Source: Microbacterium sp. SL75
GTDB taxonomy: Bacteria > Actinomycetota > Actinomycetes > Actinomycetales > Microbacteriaceae
Direction: 5' to 3'
Length of the DNA stretch: 64,000 bases
Assembly (NCBI RefSeq): GCF_026625865.1
Contig: NZ_CP113067.1
Location: 1,488,001-1,552,000, forward strand
In this document: positions 33,780 through 42,575 of the stretch, in pieces
How the letters are laid out: each line of letters opens with the position of its first letter
How positions within the stretch are numbered: position 1 is the first letter of the stretch
Translations under genes and position numbers: made by a program
Notes under the pieces: generated by a model
Database searches by the model: none
What the model was told of the DNA's origin: nothing
Seen by the model: only the letters and a program-made list of their open reading frames with translations

Positions 33780-34349
33780 ATGCCCGCCGCACCCCTCGGA
33801 ACCGTGTCGGGCCTCGTGCTGGCCGCCGGGGCCGGACGGCGTTTCGGAGGCCCCAAGGCCCTCGCCCGCACCCGCGCCGGAACACCCTGGATCGCGCTCG
33901 TCGCCCGCGCGCTGGTCGAGGGCGGATGCCACGACGTCACCGTCGTGCTCGGTGCCGAAGCCGACGCCGCGACGGCGCTGGTGCCCACCGGGGTCTCGGT
34001 CGTTCGCGCCGAGGACTGGGCCACGGGCGTTGCGGCGTCGCTGCGCGCGGGGCTGGAAGCGCTGGCATCCGGGCCCTCCCACTCCGTCGTGGTGCTGCCC
34101 GTCGACACCCCCGACGTCCCGGCATCCGCCGTCACTCGGGTCGCACGCGGCGCGCGCAGGGACGCCCTCGCGCAGGCGACCTATGAGGGGGCGCCCGGTC
34201 ACCCGGTGCTCCTGGGTCGCGATCATTGGGCGCCCGTGGCGGCCTCGATCCGGGGCGACATCGGCGCGCGGCCGTACCTCATCGCGCAGGACGCGCAGCT
34301 CGTCGAGTGCGGCGACCTGTGGTCGGGCGTCGACCACGACACGCGCTGA
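33780..34349 (+). CDS. MocA/MobA-like molybdenum cofactor nucleotidyltransferase
   Basis: The 189-residue protein starts with the nucleotidyltransferase loop VLAAGAGRRFGGPKAL. It also has VVLPVDTPDVPASAV (the metal-binding Asp) and GAPGHPVLLGRDHW, which is characteristic of CTP:molybdopterin cytidylyltransferases. It should finish the cofactor for the xanthine dehydrogenase-type enzyme. It is transcribed divergently from xdhC, a usual pairing. Confidence 0.85.
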   Translation: MPAAPLGTVSGLVLAAGAGRRFGGPKALARTRAGTPWIALVARALVEGGCHDVTVVLGAEADAATALVPTGVSVVRAEDWATGVAASLRAGLEALASGPSHSVVVLPVDTPDVPASAVTRVARGARRDALAQATYEGAPGHPVLLGRDHWAPVAASIRGDIGARPYLIAQDAQLVECGDLWSGVDHDTR

Positions 34350-34360
34350 GAGCGGCTCGA

Positions 34361-34380
34361 CGACCGTTCCGTCACGGTCG
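34361..34380 (+). terminator. hairpin after mocA-like gene
   Basis: CGACCGT and ACGGTCG form a perfect 7-bp stem with a 6-base loop, 12 bases after the stop. No T-run follows. Confidence 0.4.
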
Positions 34381-34394
34381 GATCACGGGCCCGC

Positions 34395-34470
34395 ACGAAT
34401 TTTGACGCGGCTATAGACAAAACCCCCTCCGGTGGATATTTTTTCGGAGCCGTCATAATTCGACGGACCA
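34395..34470 (+). promoter_or_regulatory. AT-rich promoter region of sugar ABC operon
   Basis: In an otherwise GC-rich leader this stretch has TTGACG (34402), a T6 run and CATAATTC. It also has two small inverted repeats: CTCCG/CGGAG around the T-run and CCGTC/GACGG around ATAATT. A promoter with a ROK- or LacI-type operator is likely, but I cannot pair the -35 and -10 elements with confidence. Confidence 0.35.
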
Positions 34471-34565
34471 GAGTGCCGGGAACGAAGACGTACCCGATCC
34501 GACGCCGGGGAGGGCGCGGGTACGGATCGAAGGATCCCTGCTGTTCAGAGAGGAACGCAGATCAC

Positions 34566-35687
34566 ATGCTGAAGAAAATCCTGACCGGTGCGGCCATCGC
34601 CGCACTCGCCGTCGGTCTCGGAGCGTGCAGCTCCACCCGTCCGGCCGACGGCGGAGGAGACGCCGCGGGCGGCGGCGCGACCGAATGCAACGTCGGCATC
34701 GCCATGCCCACCCGCAGCCTCGAACGCTGGATCAACGACGGCGAGCAGCTGCAGAAGAAGCTCCAGGATGCCGGTTGCACCGTCGACCTGCAGTACGCCG
34801 ACAACAAGACCGACCAGCAGATCAGCCAGATCCAGAACCAGCTCTCCGGCGGCGCGAAGATCCTCGTCATCGCCGCGATCGACGGATCGACCCTCGGCCC
34901 GGTGCTGCAGGAGGCCAAGTCGCAGAACGCCAAGGTCATCGCCTACGACCGTCTCATCAACGGCAGCGAGAACGTCGACTACTACGCCACGTTCGACAAC
35001 TACAAGGTCGGCACCCTGCAGGGCCAGTACATCGAGACGCAGCTCGGTCTGAAGGACGGCAAGGGCCCGTTCAACCTCGAGCCCTTCGCCGGCAGCCCCG
35101 ACGACAACAACGCGAAGTTCTTCTTCGCCGGCGCGTGGGACGTGCTCAAGCCCTACGTCGACAAGGGTCAGCTGGTCGTCCCCAGCGGCAAGTCGCCCGC
35201 CAACGACGACGCCTGGGCGTCGATCGGCATCCAGGGCTGGGCCTCCGACAAGGCGCAGTCCGAGATGGACAACCGCCTCTCGTCGTTCTACGGCAACGGC
35301 AAGAAGGTCAACGTGGTGCTCTCGCCCAACGACAGCCTCGCCATCGGTATCGAGGCGTCGCTGAAGTCGGCCGGCTACACCCCCGGCGCCGACTACCCGA
35401 TCATCACGGGTCAGGATGCCGACAAGGCCAACGTCAAGGCGATCCTCGACGGTGCGCAGTCGATGACGGTCTGGAAGGACACCCGTGCCCTCGGTGACCG
35501 CGTCTTCACGATGATCCAGGAGATCAAGGACGGCAAGGAGGTCGAGGTCAACGACACCAAGACCTACAACAACGGCAAGAAGGTCGTCCCCTCGTACCTG
35601 CTGACCCCCGAGGTGGTCACCAAGGACGACGTGCAGTCGAAGCTCATCGACTCGGGCTTCCTGAAGGCATCCGACGTCGGACTCTGA
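34566..35687 (+). CDS. ChvE/XylF-type sugar-binding lipoprotein
   Basis: The 373-residue precursor has the lipobox VGLGACSS, so Cys near residue 21 is lipidated. The mature protein is a periplasmic-binding-protein-1 fold: NVGIAMPTRSLERWINDGEQ, VIAAIDGSTLGPVLQEA, NVVLSPNDSLAIGIEASLKS and ITGQDADKANVKAILDGAQ. These match the multiple-sugar-binding ChvE group (xylose, arabinose, glucose, galactose). The ATPase and permease genes follow. Downstream lies a strong hairpin that probably lets this gene be expressed above the membrane components. Confidence 0.9.
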   Translation: MLKKILTGAAIAALAVGLGACSSTRPADGGGDAAGGGATECNVGIAMPTRSLERWINDGEQLQKKLQDAGCTVDLQYADNKTDQQISQIQNQLSGGAKILVIAAIDGSTLGPVLQEAKSQNAKVIAYDRLINGSENVDYYATFDNYKVGTLQGQYIETQLGLKDGKGPFNLEPFAGSPDDNNAKFFFAGAWDVLKPYVDKGQLVVPSGKSPANDDAWASIGIQGWASDKAQSEMDNRLSSFYGNGKKVNVVLSPNDSLAIGIEASLKSAGYTPGADYPIITGQDADKANVKAILDGAQSMTVWKDTRALGDRVFTMIQEIKDGKEVEVNDTKTYNNGKKVVPSYLLTPEVVTKDDVQSKLIDSGFLKASDVGL

Positions 35688-35696
35688 GTCACCCGG

Positions 35697-35724
35697 CGGC
35701 GGGGCGGGTTCGCCCGCCCCGCCG
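35697..35724 (+). terminator. 12-bp perfect hairpin with TTCG loop between binding-protein and ATPase genes
   Basis: CGGCGGGGCGGG and CCCGCCCCGCCG pair perfectly around a TTCG tetraloop, an exceptionally stable RNA hairpin. It is ten bases after the stop and lacks a T-run. It may block 3' exonucleases or partly terminate transcription. Confidence 0.7.
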
Positions 35725-35795
35725 CTCCCCGTGCCGCCCCCGGGCGGCGGAGCCGAAATGCCGCCCCACCGGCGGCGGAGGGACAAGCACACACC

Positions 35796-37326
35796 ATGAC
35801 CGAACCGATCCTGCGCATGTCGGGGATCTCGAAGTCGTTCAACGGGGTTCCCGCCCTGGCCGACGTGTCGATCGACGTCTTCCGCGGCGAGGTCCACGCG
35901 ATCTGCGGCGAGAACGGTGCCGGCAAGTCGACGCTGATGAAGGTGCTCAGCGGCGTCTACCCCGCCGGCAGTTTCGAGGGAGGCATCACCCTCGAGGGGG
36001 AGCAGATGGCTTTCCGCTCGATCAACGACAGCGAGGCCGCCGGCATCGTCATCATCCACCAGGAGCTCGCGCTCAGCCCGTACCTCTCGATCGCCGAGAA
36101 CATCTTCCTCGGCAACGAGAAGTCGCGTCGCGGCGTCATCGACTGGAACGCCACCAACACCGCAGCGGCCGAACTGCTCAAGCGGGTGGGGCTGCGCGAG
36201 AACCCCGCGACGAAGATCTTCGAGGCTCGGCGTCGGCAAGCAGCAGCTCGTCGAGATCGCCAAGGCCCTCGCGAAGGAGGTGAAGCTCCTCATTCTCGAC
36301 GAGCCCACCGCCGCGCTCAACGACGATGATTCCGCCCACCTGCTCGACCTCATCGACCAGCTGCGCACGCAGGGCATCACCTGCATCATCATCAGCCACA
36401 AGCTCAAAGAGGTGCTGCGCATCTCCGATCGCATCACCATCATCCGCGACGGTCGCACCATCGAGACCATGCACCGCTCCGACGCCGACACCGACGAGGG
36501 CCGCATCATCCGCGCCATGGTCGGCCGCGATCTGAACAGCCTCTTCCCGCCGCGCGAACCCGACATCGGCGAAGAGCTCTTCCGGGTCGAGAACTGGACC
36601 GTGCACCACCCGGTCGACACCGAGCGCGTGGTCATCGACGACGCCTCCTTCATGGTGCGCGCCGGCGAGATCGTCGGTTTCGCGGGCCTCATGGGCGCCG
36701 GGCGCACCGAGCTCGCGATGAGCATCTTCGGGCGCATGTACGGCACCGGCATCTCGGGCGAGGTCTACAAGAACGGTCAGCAGATCGACGTGCGCACGGT
36801 CGATGCCGCCATCAAGCACGGCATCGCCTACGCCACCGAGGACCGCAAGAAGTACGGCCTCAACCTCATCGGCGACATCCAGGTCAACGTCTCGGCGTCG
36901 GCCCTCGCCCGACTCGCCCGCCTCGGCGTCGTCGACCGCTACCGCGAGTACAAGGTCGCCGATTCGTACCGCTACAAGATGAACATCAAAGCGCCCAGCG
37001 TCGCCGCGATCACCGGGCGGCTCTCCGGCGGCAACCAGCAGAAGGTCGTCCTGTCGAAGTGGATGTTCACCGGACCCGACGTGCTCATCCTCGACGAACC
37101 CACCCGGGGGATCGACGTCGGGGCGAAGTACGAGATCTACGGCATCATCAACGAACTCGCGGCCCAGGGCAAGGCCGTCATCGTCATCTCGTCGGAGCTG
37201 CCCGAGGTCATCGGCCTCTCCGACCGCATCTACACGATCTCCGAGGGGCGCATCACGGCCGAGGTCAGCCGCGACGACGCCACGCAAGAGAACCTCATGC
37301 GGCACATGACCGCCGGAAGGAACTGA
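35796..37326 (+). pseudogene. sugar ABC ATP-binding protein (MmsA/XylG/GguA type), +1 frameshift
   Basis: Two ATPase domains are encoded. Domain 1 begins in one frame: Walker A in [11 protein letters not shown]-loop in [13 protein letters not shown]. After ...NPATKIFE the frame changes. One G too many in GAGGCTC near 36224-36225 breaks the expected [16 protein letters not shown]. Removing it restores a 509-residue protein with [13 protein letters not shown], the second domain, [14 protein letters not shown] and [13 protein letters not shown]. Everything else looks intact, so this is a very recent mutation or a sequencing error. If real, sugar import by this system would be lost. Confidence 0.85.
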
Positions 37327-37331
37327 CAGCA

Positions 37332-38552
37332 ATGGCCACCGCATCCACCCAGACGGTCGAGGCGCCGACCCAGCCGGGGCCGCGACGTCGCGGCATCCTG
37401 TCGCGCATCAATTTCCGTCAGTTCGGCATCCTCGCCGCCCTGGTCATCATCATCGTGCTGTTCCAGGTGCTCACCGGCGGCCGCCTGCTGATGCCCGGGA
37501 ACGTCAACAACCTCATCCAGCAGAACGCCTACGTGCTGATCCTCGCGATCGGCATGGTCATGGTCATCATCGCCGGCCATATCGACCTGTCGGTGGGCTC
37601 GGTGGTGGCGATGGTGGGCGCGATCGCGGCGATCGCGATGAACCAGTGGGGCCTGCCCTGGTACATGGCCGTCGTGCTCTCGCTCGTCGTCGGCGCCATC
37701 GTCGGGGCGTGGCAGGGCTTCTGGGTCGCCTTCGTCGGCATCCCCGCGTTCATCGTGACCCTCGCAGGCATGCTGCTGTTCCGCGGTCTCACGCTGGTGC
37801 TGCTCACCGGCGGCACCATCAGCGGTCTGCCCGACGGCTTCACCGCCATCGGCGCCGGCTGGCTGCCGCCGTTCCTCGGCTACCTCGGCAACTGGGACGC
37901 CCTGACCCTCGCCCTCGGCGCCGTCGCGAGCGTGCTGCTGGTCGTGCAGCAGCTGCGCACCCGCGCCACGCTTCGCCGCCTCGAGTTGCCGCGCGAGGTC
38001 GCCTGGTCGTTCTGGGCGAAGAACGTCGTGGCCGTGCTGGCGATCATGGCGACCGCCTTCACCATCGCCGCGTACAACGGCACTCCGATCGTGCTGATCA
38101 TCCTCGCGGTGCTTGTGCTGGCGTACACGTTCGTGCTGAACCGTACAACGTTCGGACGCCACATCTACGCGATGGGCGGCAACCTCTTCGCGGCCGTGAT
38201 GAGCGGCGTGAAGACGAAGTGGGTCAACTTCTTCATCTTCGTCAACATGGGAGCCCTCGCGGGCCTGGCCGCCGTGGTCAGCACCGCGCGCGCCGGTGGC
38301 GCGGTGGCCTCGGCGGGTCAGAACTACGAGCTGGATGCCATCGCGGCGGTGTTCATCGGAGGCGCTGCCGTTCAGGGCGGTATCGGTACCGTGGTCGGCG
38401 CGGTCGTCGGTGGCCTGGTGATGGGCGTGCTGAACATGGGCCTGTCGATCCTCAGCGTCGACGCCGCTTGGCAGATGGCCATCAAGGGCATCGTTCTTCT
38501 GCTGGCCGTCGCGTTCGACATCTTCAACAAGCGGCGCAACGGCGGTGCGTGA
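37332..38552 (+). CDS. sugar ABC transporter permease (GguB/XylH type)
   Basis: The 406-residue membrane protein has about ten helices and the monosaccharide permease motifs GMVMVIIAGHIDLSVGSVVA, FIVTLAGMLLFRGLTL and AIAAVFIGGAAVQGGIGTVVGA. The start ATG is five bases after the ATPase stop. It is intact although the ATPase frame is broken. A strong terminator follows. Confidence 0.9.
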   Translation: MATASTQTVEAPTQPGPRRRGILSRINFRQFGILAALVIIIVLFQVLTGGRLLMPGNVNNLIQQNAYVLILAIGMVMVIIAGHIDLSVGSVVAMVGAIAAIAMNQWGLPWYMAVVLSLVVGAIVGAWQGFWVAFVGIPAFIVTLAGMLLFRGLTLVLLTGGTISGLPDGFTAIGAGWLPPFLGYLGNWDALTLALGAVASVLLVVQQLRTRATLRRLELPREVAWSFWAKNVVAVLAIMATAFTIAAYNGTPIVLIILAVLVLAYTFVLNRTTFGRHIYAMGGNLFAAVMSGVKTKWVNFFIFVNMGALAGLAAVVSTARAGGAVASAGQNYELDAIAAVFIGGAAVQGGIGTVVGAVVGGLVMGVLNMGLSILSVDAAWQMAIKGIVLLLAVAFDIFNKRRNGGA

Positions 38553-38593
38553 ACGGAGGGGGAGCGCGGCTGTCGGGCCCGCTCCCCGTCCGT
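38553..38593 (+). terminator. terminator of the sugar ABC operon
   Basis: ACGGAGGGGGAGCG and CGCTCCCCGTCCGT pair with a single mismatch and are followed by a short T/C-rich run (TTTCCGTT). Confidence 0.65.
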
Positions 38594-38659
38594 TTCCGTT
38601 CGTGACCCGCTTTCGGCCCCACCGCGTCGTGATGCGATGATGGGGGAGGTGCGCCCCTC

Positions 38660-39871
38660 ATGACCCCTGCCGTGTTCGAGCCCGCAACCCCGCTCGCGCC
38701 GCCGGCTGGCCGTACGACGAACGACCTGATCCGTCAGCAGAACCTCTCGTCCGTCCTGTCGCTCCTCCACTCCCGGGGAGCGCTCTCACGCGCCCAGCTG
38801 GGCGCCATGACCGGGCTGAACCGCTCCACGGTCACGGGCCTGGTGATGGAGCTGACCGAGCTCGGCCTCGTCCGCGAGGCTCCGAGCGGGGAGCGCACCG
38901 GCAAGGTCGGTCGTCCCACCCTCGACCTCGAACCGGAAGACCACGTTGCCGCCCTCAGCGTCCGCGCCGAGCCGCACGCCGTGACCGTGGCGCTGGTCGG
39001 CCTCGGCGGTGTGGTGCACGCCCGTCTTCGCCACGACACCGCGACGGCGCCCGCGCCGAAGCGGTTCGTGCAGATCGTCGCCTCGTCGGTCGAGGCGATG
39101 CGCGCCGACATCGACCGCCACTACCGCGTGGTCGGGGCCGGGCTGGCGGTCCCCGGGCTCGTCAACGCCAACGGTTCCGTCCTCGTCTCGCCCACCCTCG
39201 GGTGGAAGCGCGATCCGGTCGCGGCGCGTCTGAGCGACGAGCTCGGGATGCCGGTGGCCGCCGGCAACGACGCCAGCATCGGCGCCCTCGCGGAGTCGCG
39301 GTTCGGCGTGGGCGTGGGCGTCGGCAACCTGCTGTACCTCGGCGGCGCGATGCACAGCATCGGCGGCGGTCTCATCATCGACGGCACCCTGCTGCGAGGG
39401 ACGTCAGGTTACGCCGGGGAGCTCGGCCACACCGTCGTCGACCCGCGCGGTCGCCCCTGCGTGTGCGGGCGCCGCGGGTGCCTCGAGGCCGAGGTCAGCC
39501 TCGACCTGCTCGAACCGCTCCTGGGCCGCCGCAAGCTCGACGAGGACGAACTCGACGTCGAGCTCGGCGTCGCCCGCGACCCCCGCGTGATGACCGAGGT
39601 GACGCGCCAGGTCGAGATGCTCTCGCTCGCCCTGACGAACTTCGTCAACGCCTTCGCCCCCGAGACGGTCGTGCTCTCGGGGTACCTCGGCGCGCTGCTG
39701 TCCGTGAGTCGCGAGCGCCTCGCCGACGCCGTGCGTGTGCACCCGCTGGGGGCCGAGGGTCGCACGATCCGCCTCGAGCGCGCACATCTGCGCTCGCGCC
39801 TCATGCTCGTGGGCCCCGCCGAGTTGGCCTTCAGCGACCTGCTCGCCAACCCCGCCGGCTTCCGGGGCTGA
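38660..39871 (+). CDS. ROK family transcriptional regulator (XylR/NagC-like)
   Basis: The 403-residue protein has an N-terminal winged helix (LLHSRGALSRAQLGAMTG, NRSTVTGLVMELTELGLV) and a ROK sugar-kinase-like domain with a Zn motif CVCGRRGCLE. VVGAGLAVPGLVNANG is the ROK signature region. It begins at ATG 38660 after GGGGGAGGT. Position directly after the sugar ABC genes makes it the likely repressor, sensing the imported sugar. A kinase role is unlikely because of the N-terminal DNA-binding domain. Confidence 0.9.
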   Translation: MTPAVFEPATPLAPPAGRTTNDLIRQQNLSSVLSLLHSRGALSRAQLGAMTGLNRSTVTGLVMELTELGLVREAPSGERTGKVGRPTLDLEPEDHVAALSVRAEPHAVTVALVGLGGVVHARLRHDTATAPAPKRFVQIVASSVEAMRADIDRHYRVVGAGLAVPGLVNANGSVLVSPTLGWKRDPVAARLSDELGMPVAAGNDASIGALAESRFGVGVGVGNLLYLGGAMHSIGGGLIIDGTLLRGTSGYAGELGHTVVDPRGRPCVCGRRGCLEAEVSLDLLEPLLGRRKLDEDELDVELGVARDPRVMTEVTRQVEMLSLALTNFVNAFAPETVVLSGYLGALLSVSRERLADAVRVHPLGAEGRTIRLERAHLRSRLMLVGPAELAFSDLLANPAGFRG

Positions 39872-39934
39872 CCCCGCTCCCCGCAAGCAGCGCGCGTTGC
39901 GGGCCGCAGCGTCCGAATGCCCGCGTCCTCCCGT

Positions 39935-39989
39935 GAGTGTCCAAAACACCCGGACGAATTTCTGCGGCGTCCGGGTTTCTTGGACACTC
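39935..39989. repeat. GAGTGTCC palindrome, copy 7
   Basis: The arms are identical to copy 1 (GAGTGTCCAAAACACCCGG, CCGGGTTTCTTGGACACTC). The last bases ACACTCG run directly into the 7-bp tandem array. Confidence 0.9.
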
Positions 39990-39990
39990 G

Positions 39991-40081
39991 GCACTCGGCA
40001 CTCGGCACTCGGCACTCGGCGCTCGGCGCTCGGCGCTCGGCGCTCGGCGCTCGGCGCTCGGCACTCGGCACTCGGCACTCG
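39991..40081. repeat. 7-bp tandem array, 13 units
   Basis: Units are GCACTCG (four), GCGCTCG (six) and GCACTCG (three), with no spacer, 91 bp in total. The array seems to grow from the ACACTCG end of palindrome copy 7. It is not a CRISPR. Confidence 0.95.
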
Positions 40082-40170
40082 ACGCTGGTGGCGCGGGCGC
40101 ACGCTGCGCGCGGTCGCACGTTGCGCGCGGCGACGGGACGCCTGACGGCGTTTCAGCGACGAGGAGGCGA

Positions 40171-41100
40171 TCAGCCCCCGAGCACCACGTTCACCGGCTC
40201 CTCGCCGCGGTGCAGGCGCTCGATCTGCTGACGCACCAAGCGCGCGATGCGGGGGCGCATGGCATCCGTCGCCCCTCCGACGTGCGGGGCGATGAGCACG
40301 CCGTCGAGGCTCCACAGCGGGTGGCCCTCGGGGAGGGGCTCCGGGTCGGTGACGTCGAGGGCAGCCCGGATGCGGCCCCGGCGCACGTGGTCGACGAGCG
40401 CGTCGGTGTCGATGAGGGGGCCGCGACCGACGTTCACCACGAGCGCGCCGTCGGGCAGGGCCGCGAGGGCGCGGTCGTCGATGACGTGGCGCGTCGCTTC
40501 GCCGCCGGGGAGCGAGGCGACGAGGATGTCGGTCTCGGCCAGCACCTCGTACAGCTTGCCGAGGGGAAACACCTCGACCTCGTCCTGCAGGCGGCCGTGC
40601 GAGGCGACGGCGCGGAGGTCGACCTCGAACGGCTTCAGACGCGCGGCGATCGCGCGGCCGACCCCGCCGAAGCCGAGCAACGTCACCCGGGCGTCGGCCA
40701 GGCCCGGAGCGCCGCCGCCGGTCCACTCGCCGCGGTCCTGTGCGCGCACGACCTCGGGCAGCCGTCGCTGGGCCGCCAACGCCAGGGCGACGGCGAGCTC
40801 GGAGGTGGCCGTCTCGTGCACGCTCGAAGCGTTTGCGAACACGATCCCCTCGGGCAAGCGCCCCTCGACGTTGTCATACCCGATCGACTGGCCCTGGACG
40901 AGTCCGACCTCGATCTCGGAGAGGCGCTCGATGACGTTGGCCATCGACATGTACGGGGGCACGACCATGTCGAAACGGTCGTGCGGTGCCGGTCCCGTCA
41001 TATCCCACACCACCACCTCGACGCCGTCGGGCAGCTCGCCCAGGTCGGCGCGGAGTTCGTCGGTGGGCACGGACACGAGGAGGGGGGTCGAGGTCGTCAC
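40171..41100 (-). CDS. 2-hydroxyacid dehydrogenase (phosphoglycerate dehydrogenase-like)
   Basis: The 309-residue protein has the NAD loop LLGFGGVGRAIAARL, the substrate Arg in NVGRGPLID, Glu in DVTDPEPLPEGHPLW and His in IAPHVGG. This is the D-isomer-specific dehydrogenase pattern; the N-terminal catalytic half is short. It may reduce glyoxylate or hydroxypyruvate, which would suit a neighbouring ureidoglycolate lyase, but this is inferred. The GTG start overlaps the stop of the flavoprotein gene. Confidence 0.88.
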   Translation of the reverse strand: MTTSTPLLVSVPTDELRADLGELPDGVEVVVWDMTGPAPHDRFDMVVPPYMSMANVIERLSEIEVGLVQGQSIGYDNVEGRLPEGIVFANASSVHETATSELAVALALAAQRRLPEVVRAQDRGEWTGGGAPGLADARVTLLGFGGVGRAIAARLKPFEVDLRAVASHGRLQDEVEVFPLGKLYEVLAETDILVASLPGGEATRHVIDDRALAALPDGALVVNVGRGPLIDTDALVDHVRRGRIRAALDVTDPEPLPEGHPLWSLDGVLIAPHVGGATDAMRPRIARLVRQQIERLHRGEEPVNVVLGG

Positions 41101-42575
41101 CGCAGAGACGCTACCCCCGTCGTCTCGGCGGGTGAGGGAGGTTGCGCCCGGCGCCCGATGTGCACACCGACCGGTACGTCGTATGCCAGGTACTCCTGCA
41201 GCAGCGCGCCGGCGTCGCGCACGAACAACCGCTGCGAGAGGGCGGCGGCGAGCTTCGTGGCCCCGCCGACGAGGCCGGGGATCTGGTGGCTGAGCATGCC
41301 CTGGCTCAGACGTGCGCCGTGGTTGAACATGTGGATCCGCGACAGTGCCGAGGCCTCCGGCGCGCTCCGGCTGACGAGACCGAAGTCGTCGTCGAGATAC
41401 GGGAACGCCGCGAGTCCGGGATTCTGGGCGGCGGAGGCGGGGTCGAGCCGGTCGCTCCACAGCACGGCATCCGCGGCGACGTCCGCCAGCTCGGGGCGCT
41501 GCGCGAGGTCGGAGACGATCCCGGTCGCTGCCAGGACGACGTCGTAGTGATGGATGCCATGCGGCGTCGTCACGGCGATCTCGCTGCCCGTCCACTCCAC
41601 GCGCTCCCACGGCGACGAGGTGAGAAAGCGGAAGGAGTCGAAGGCGTGGGCGCGCCAGAGGGCGTTCTGCGTGGCCGGCTGGTCGACCGCCGACAGGTGG
41701 ACGTTGAACGCCCACTTCTGCTGGTCGGTGAACGAGCCGTAGTTCTCGATGAGGCCGGCGAACTCCATCCAGCGGTAGGGGCTCACCTGCGGCATCGCCG
41801 GTCGGCGCATGTGCACGTCGACGCTGGCCGCGCCATGCTCGAGGGCGGTGGCGGCGTTGTCGAACGCCCCGGTGCCCGCGCCGAGGACGCCGATGCGCAG
41901 CCCCGCGAGCGCCCCGAAGTCGATTGCGTCGTGCGTGTGATGCACGCGATCGGCGGGGAGCTCGCGCAGGAGGGCGGGGATGTGCCGACCTCCGGCCCCC
42001 TCAATGCCCGTGGCGAGCACGACGTGCTGCGCCGGCAGCATCCATTCGCCGTCAGGCCCCTCGAGGTGCATCTCGATCGGGCCGTCCGCGCTCGTCGGGG
42101 CGAGGGTGCGCACGCGGGTCGAGGGCGCCACCGTGAGGGCGGACACCTCCCGGTACCACCGCAGGAAGCCCTGCCACGCGATCGTGGGGAAGTACTCGAT
42201 CGCGTCCCACGCGGCGAGGCCGTACACGGCCTCGAACCAGGCGCGGGGGCTCACGGCGGGGGTCCCCCAGGTGGGCCACGCGATGTCTTTCGGGGTGCGC
42301 AGCGTGTGCATGCGCGCGTAGGTGGTCCAGGGGCCGGCAGCATCGGCGGGGGCGGCGTCGATCACCACGACGTCGTCGATCCCGCGGCGTCGGAGCCCGC
42401 GCGCCAGCACGAGCCCGGCTTGCCCCGCGCCCACGATCACGACGGGACGGATGCCGTCTCGCGCACCGACCCAGGAGCGTCCGTCACCGGCGCTGAGTGC
42501 GCTCTGGTGCGCAGCCTCTCGTTCGAGCGCGGCGAGGCGGGCGGCGGAATCGGGGAGCGGGGTCAGCACGCTCAC
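41097..42575 (-). CDS. FAD/NAD(P)-dependent flavoprotein (monooxygenase-like)
   Basis: The 492-residue protein has FAD loop VIVGAGQAGLVLARGL, a second nucleotide loop IGVLGAGTGAFDNAATAL and VLAATGIVSDLAQ, the pattern of class B monooxygenases and related oxidases. The Baeyer-Villiger fingerprint is not complete. It overlaps the allA gene by four bases and the dehydrogenase gene by four bases, so the three form one operon. It could oxidise an N-containing intermediate. It is not an HpxO-type urate hydroxylase by visible motifs. Confidence 0.75.
   Translation of the reverse strand: MSVLTPLPDSAARLAALEREAAHQSALSAGDGRSWVGARDGIRPVVIVGAGQAGLVLARGLRRRGIDDVVVIDAAPADAAGPWTTYARMHTLRTPKDIAWPTWGTPAVSPRAWFEAVYGLAAWDAIEYFPTIAWQGFLRWYREVSALTVAPSTRVRTLAPTSADGPIEMHLEGPDGEWMLPAQHVVLATGIEGAGGRHIPALLRELPADRVHHTHDAIDFGALAGLRIGVLGAGTGAFDNAATALEHGAASVDVHMRRPAMPQVSPYRWMEFAGLIENYGSFTDQQKWAFNVHLSAVDQPATQNALWRAHAFDSFRFLTSSPWERVEWTGSEIAVTTPHGIHHYDVVLAATGIVSDLAQRPELADVAADAVLWSDRLDPASAAQNPGLAAFPYLDDDFGLVSRSAPEASALSRIHMFNHGARLSQGMLSHQIPGLVGGATKLAAALSQRLFVRDAGALLQEYLAYDVPVGVHIGRRAQPPSPAETTGVASLR

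Noticed and set aside
38600..38625. Further GlnR-type box (GTTTC..GTGAC) before the ROK gene
   Set aside because: The spacer is five bases instead of six and the gene is for sugar control, so I treat it as chance.
39991..40081. Possible CRISPR array
   Set aside because: The repeat unit is 7 bp with no spacers and no cas genes are near. It is a simple tandem array.
41097..42575. FAD-dependent urate hydroxylase filling the missing uricase step
   Set aside because: The two-nucleotide-fold pattern is of class B monooxygenase type, not the class A hydroxylase type of HpxO. The step remains unassigned.
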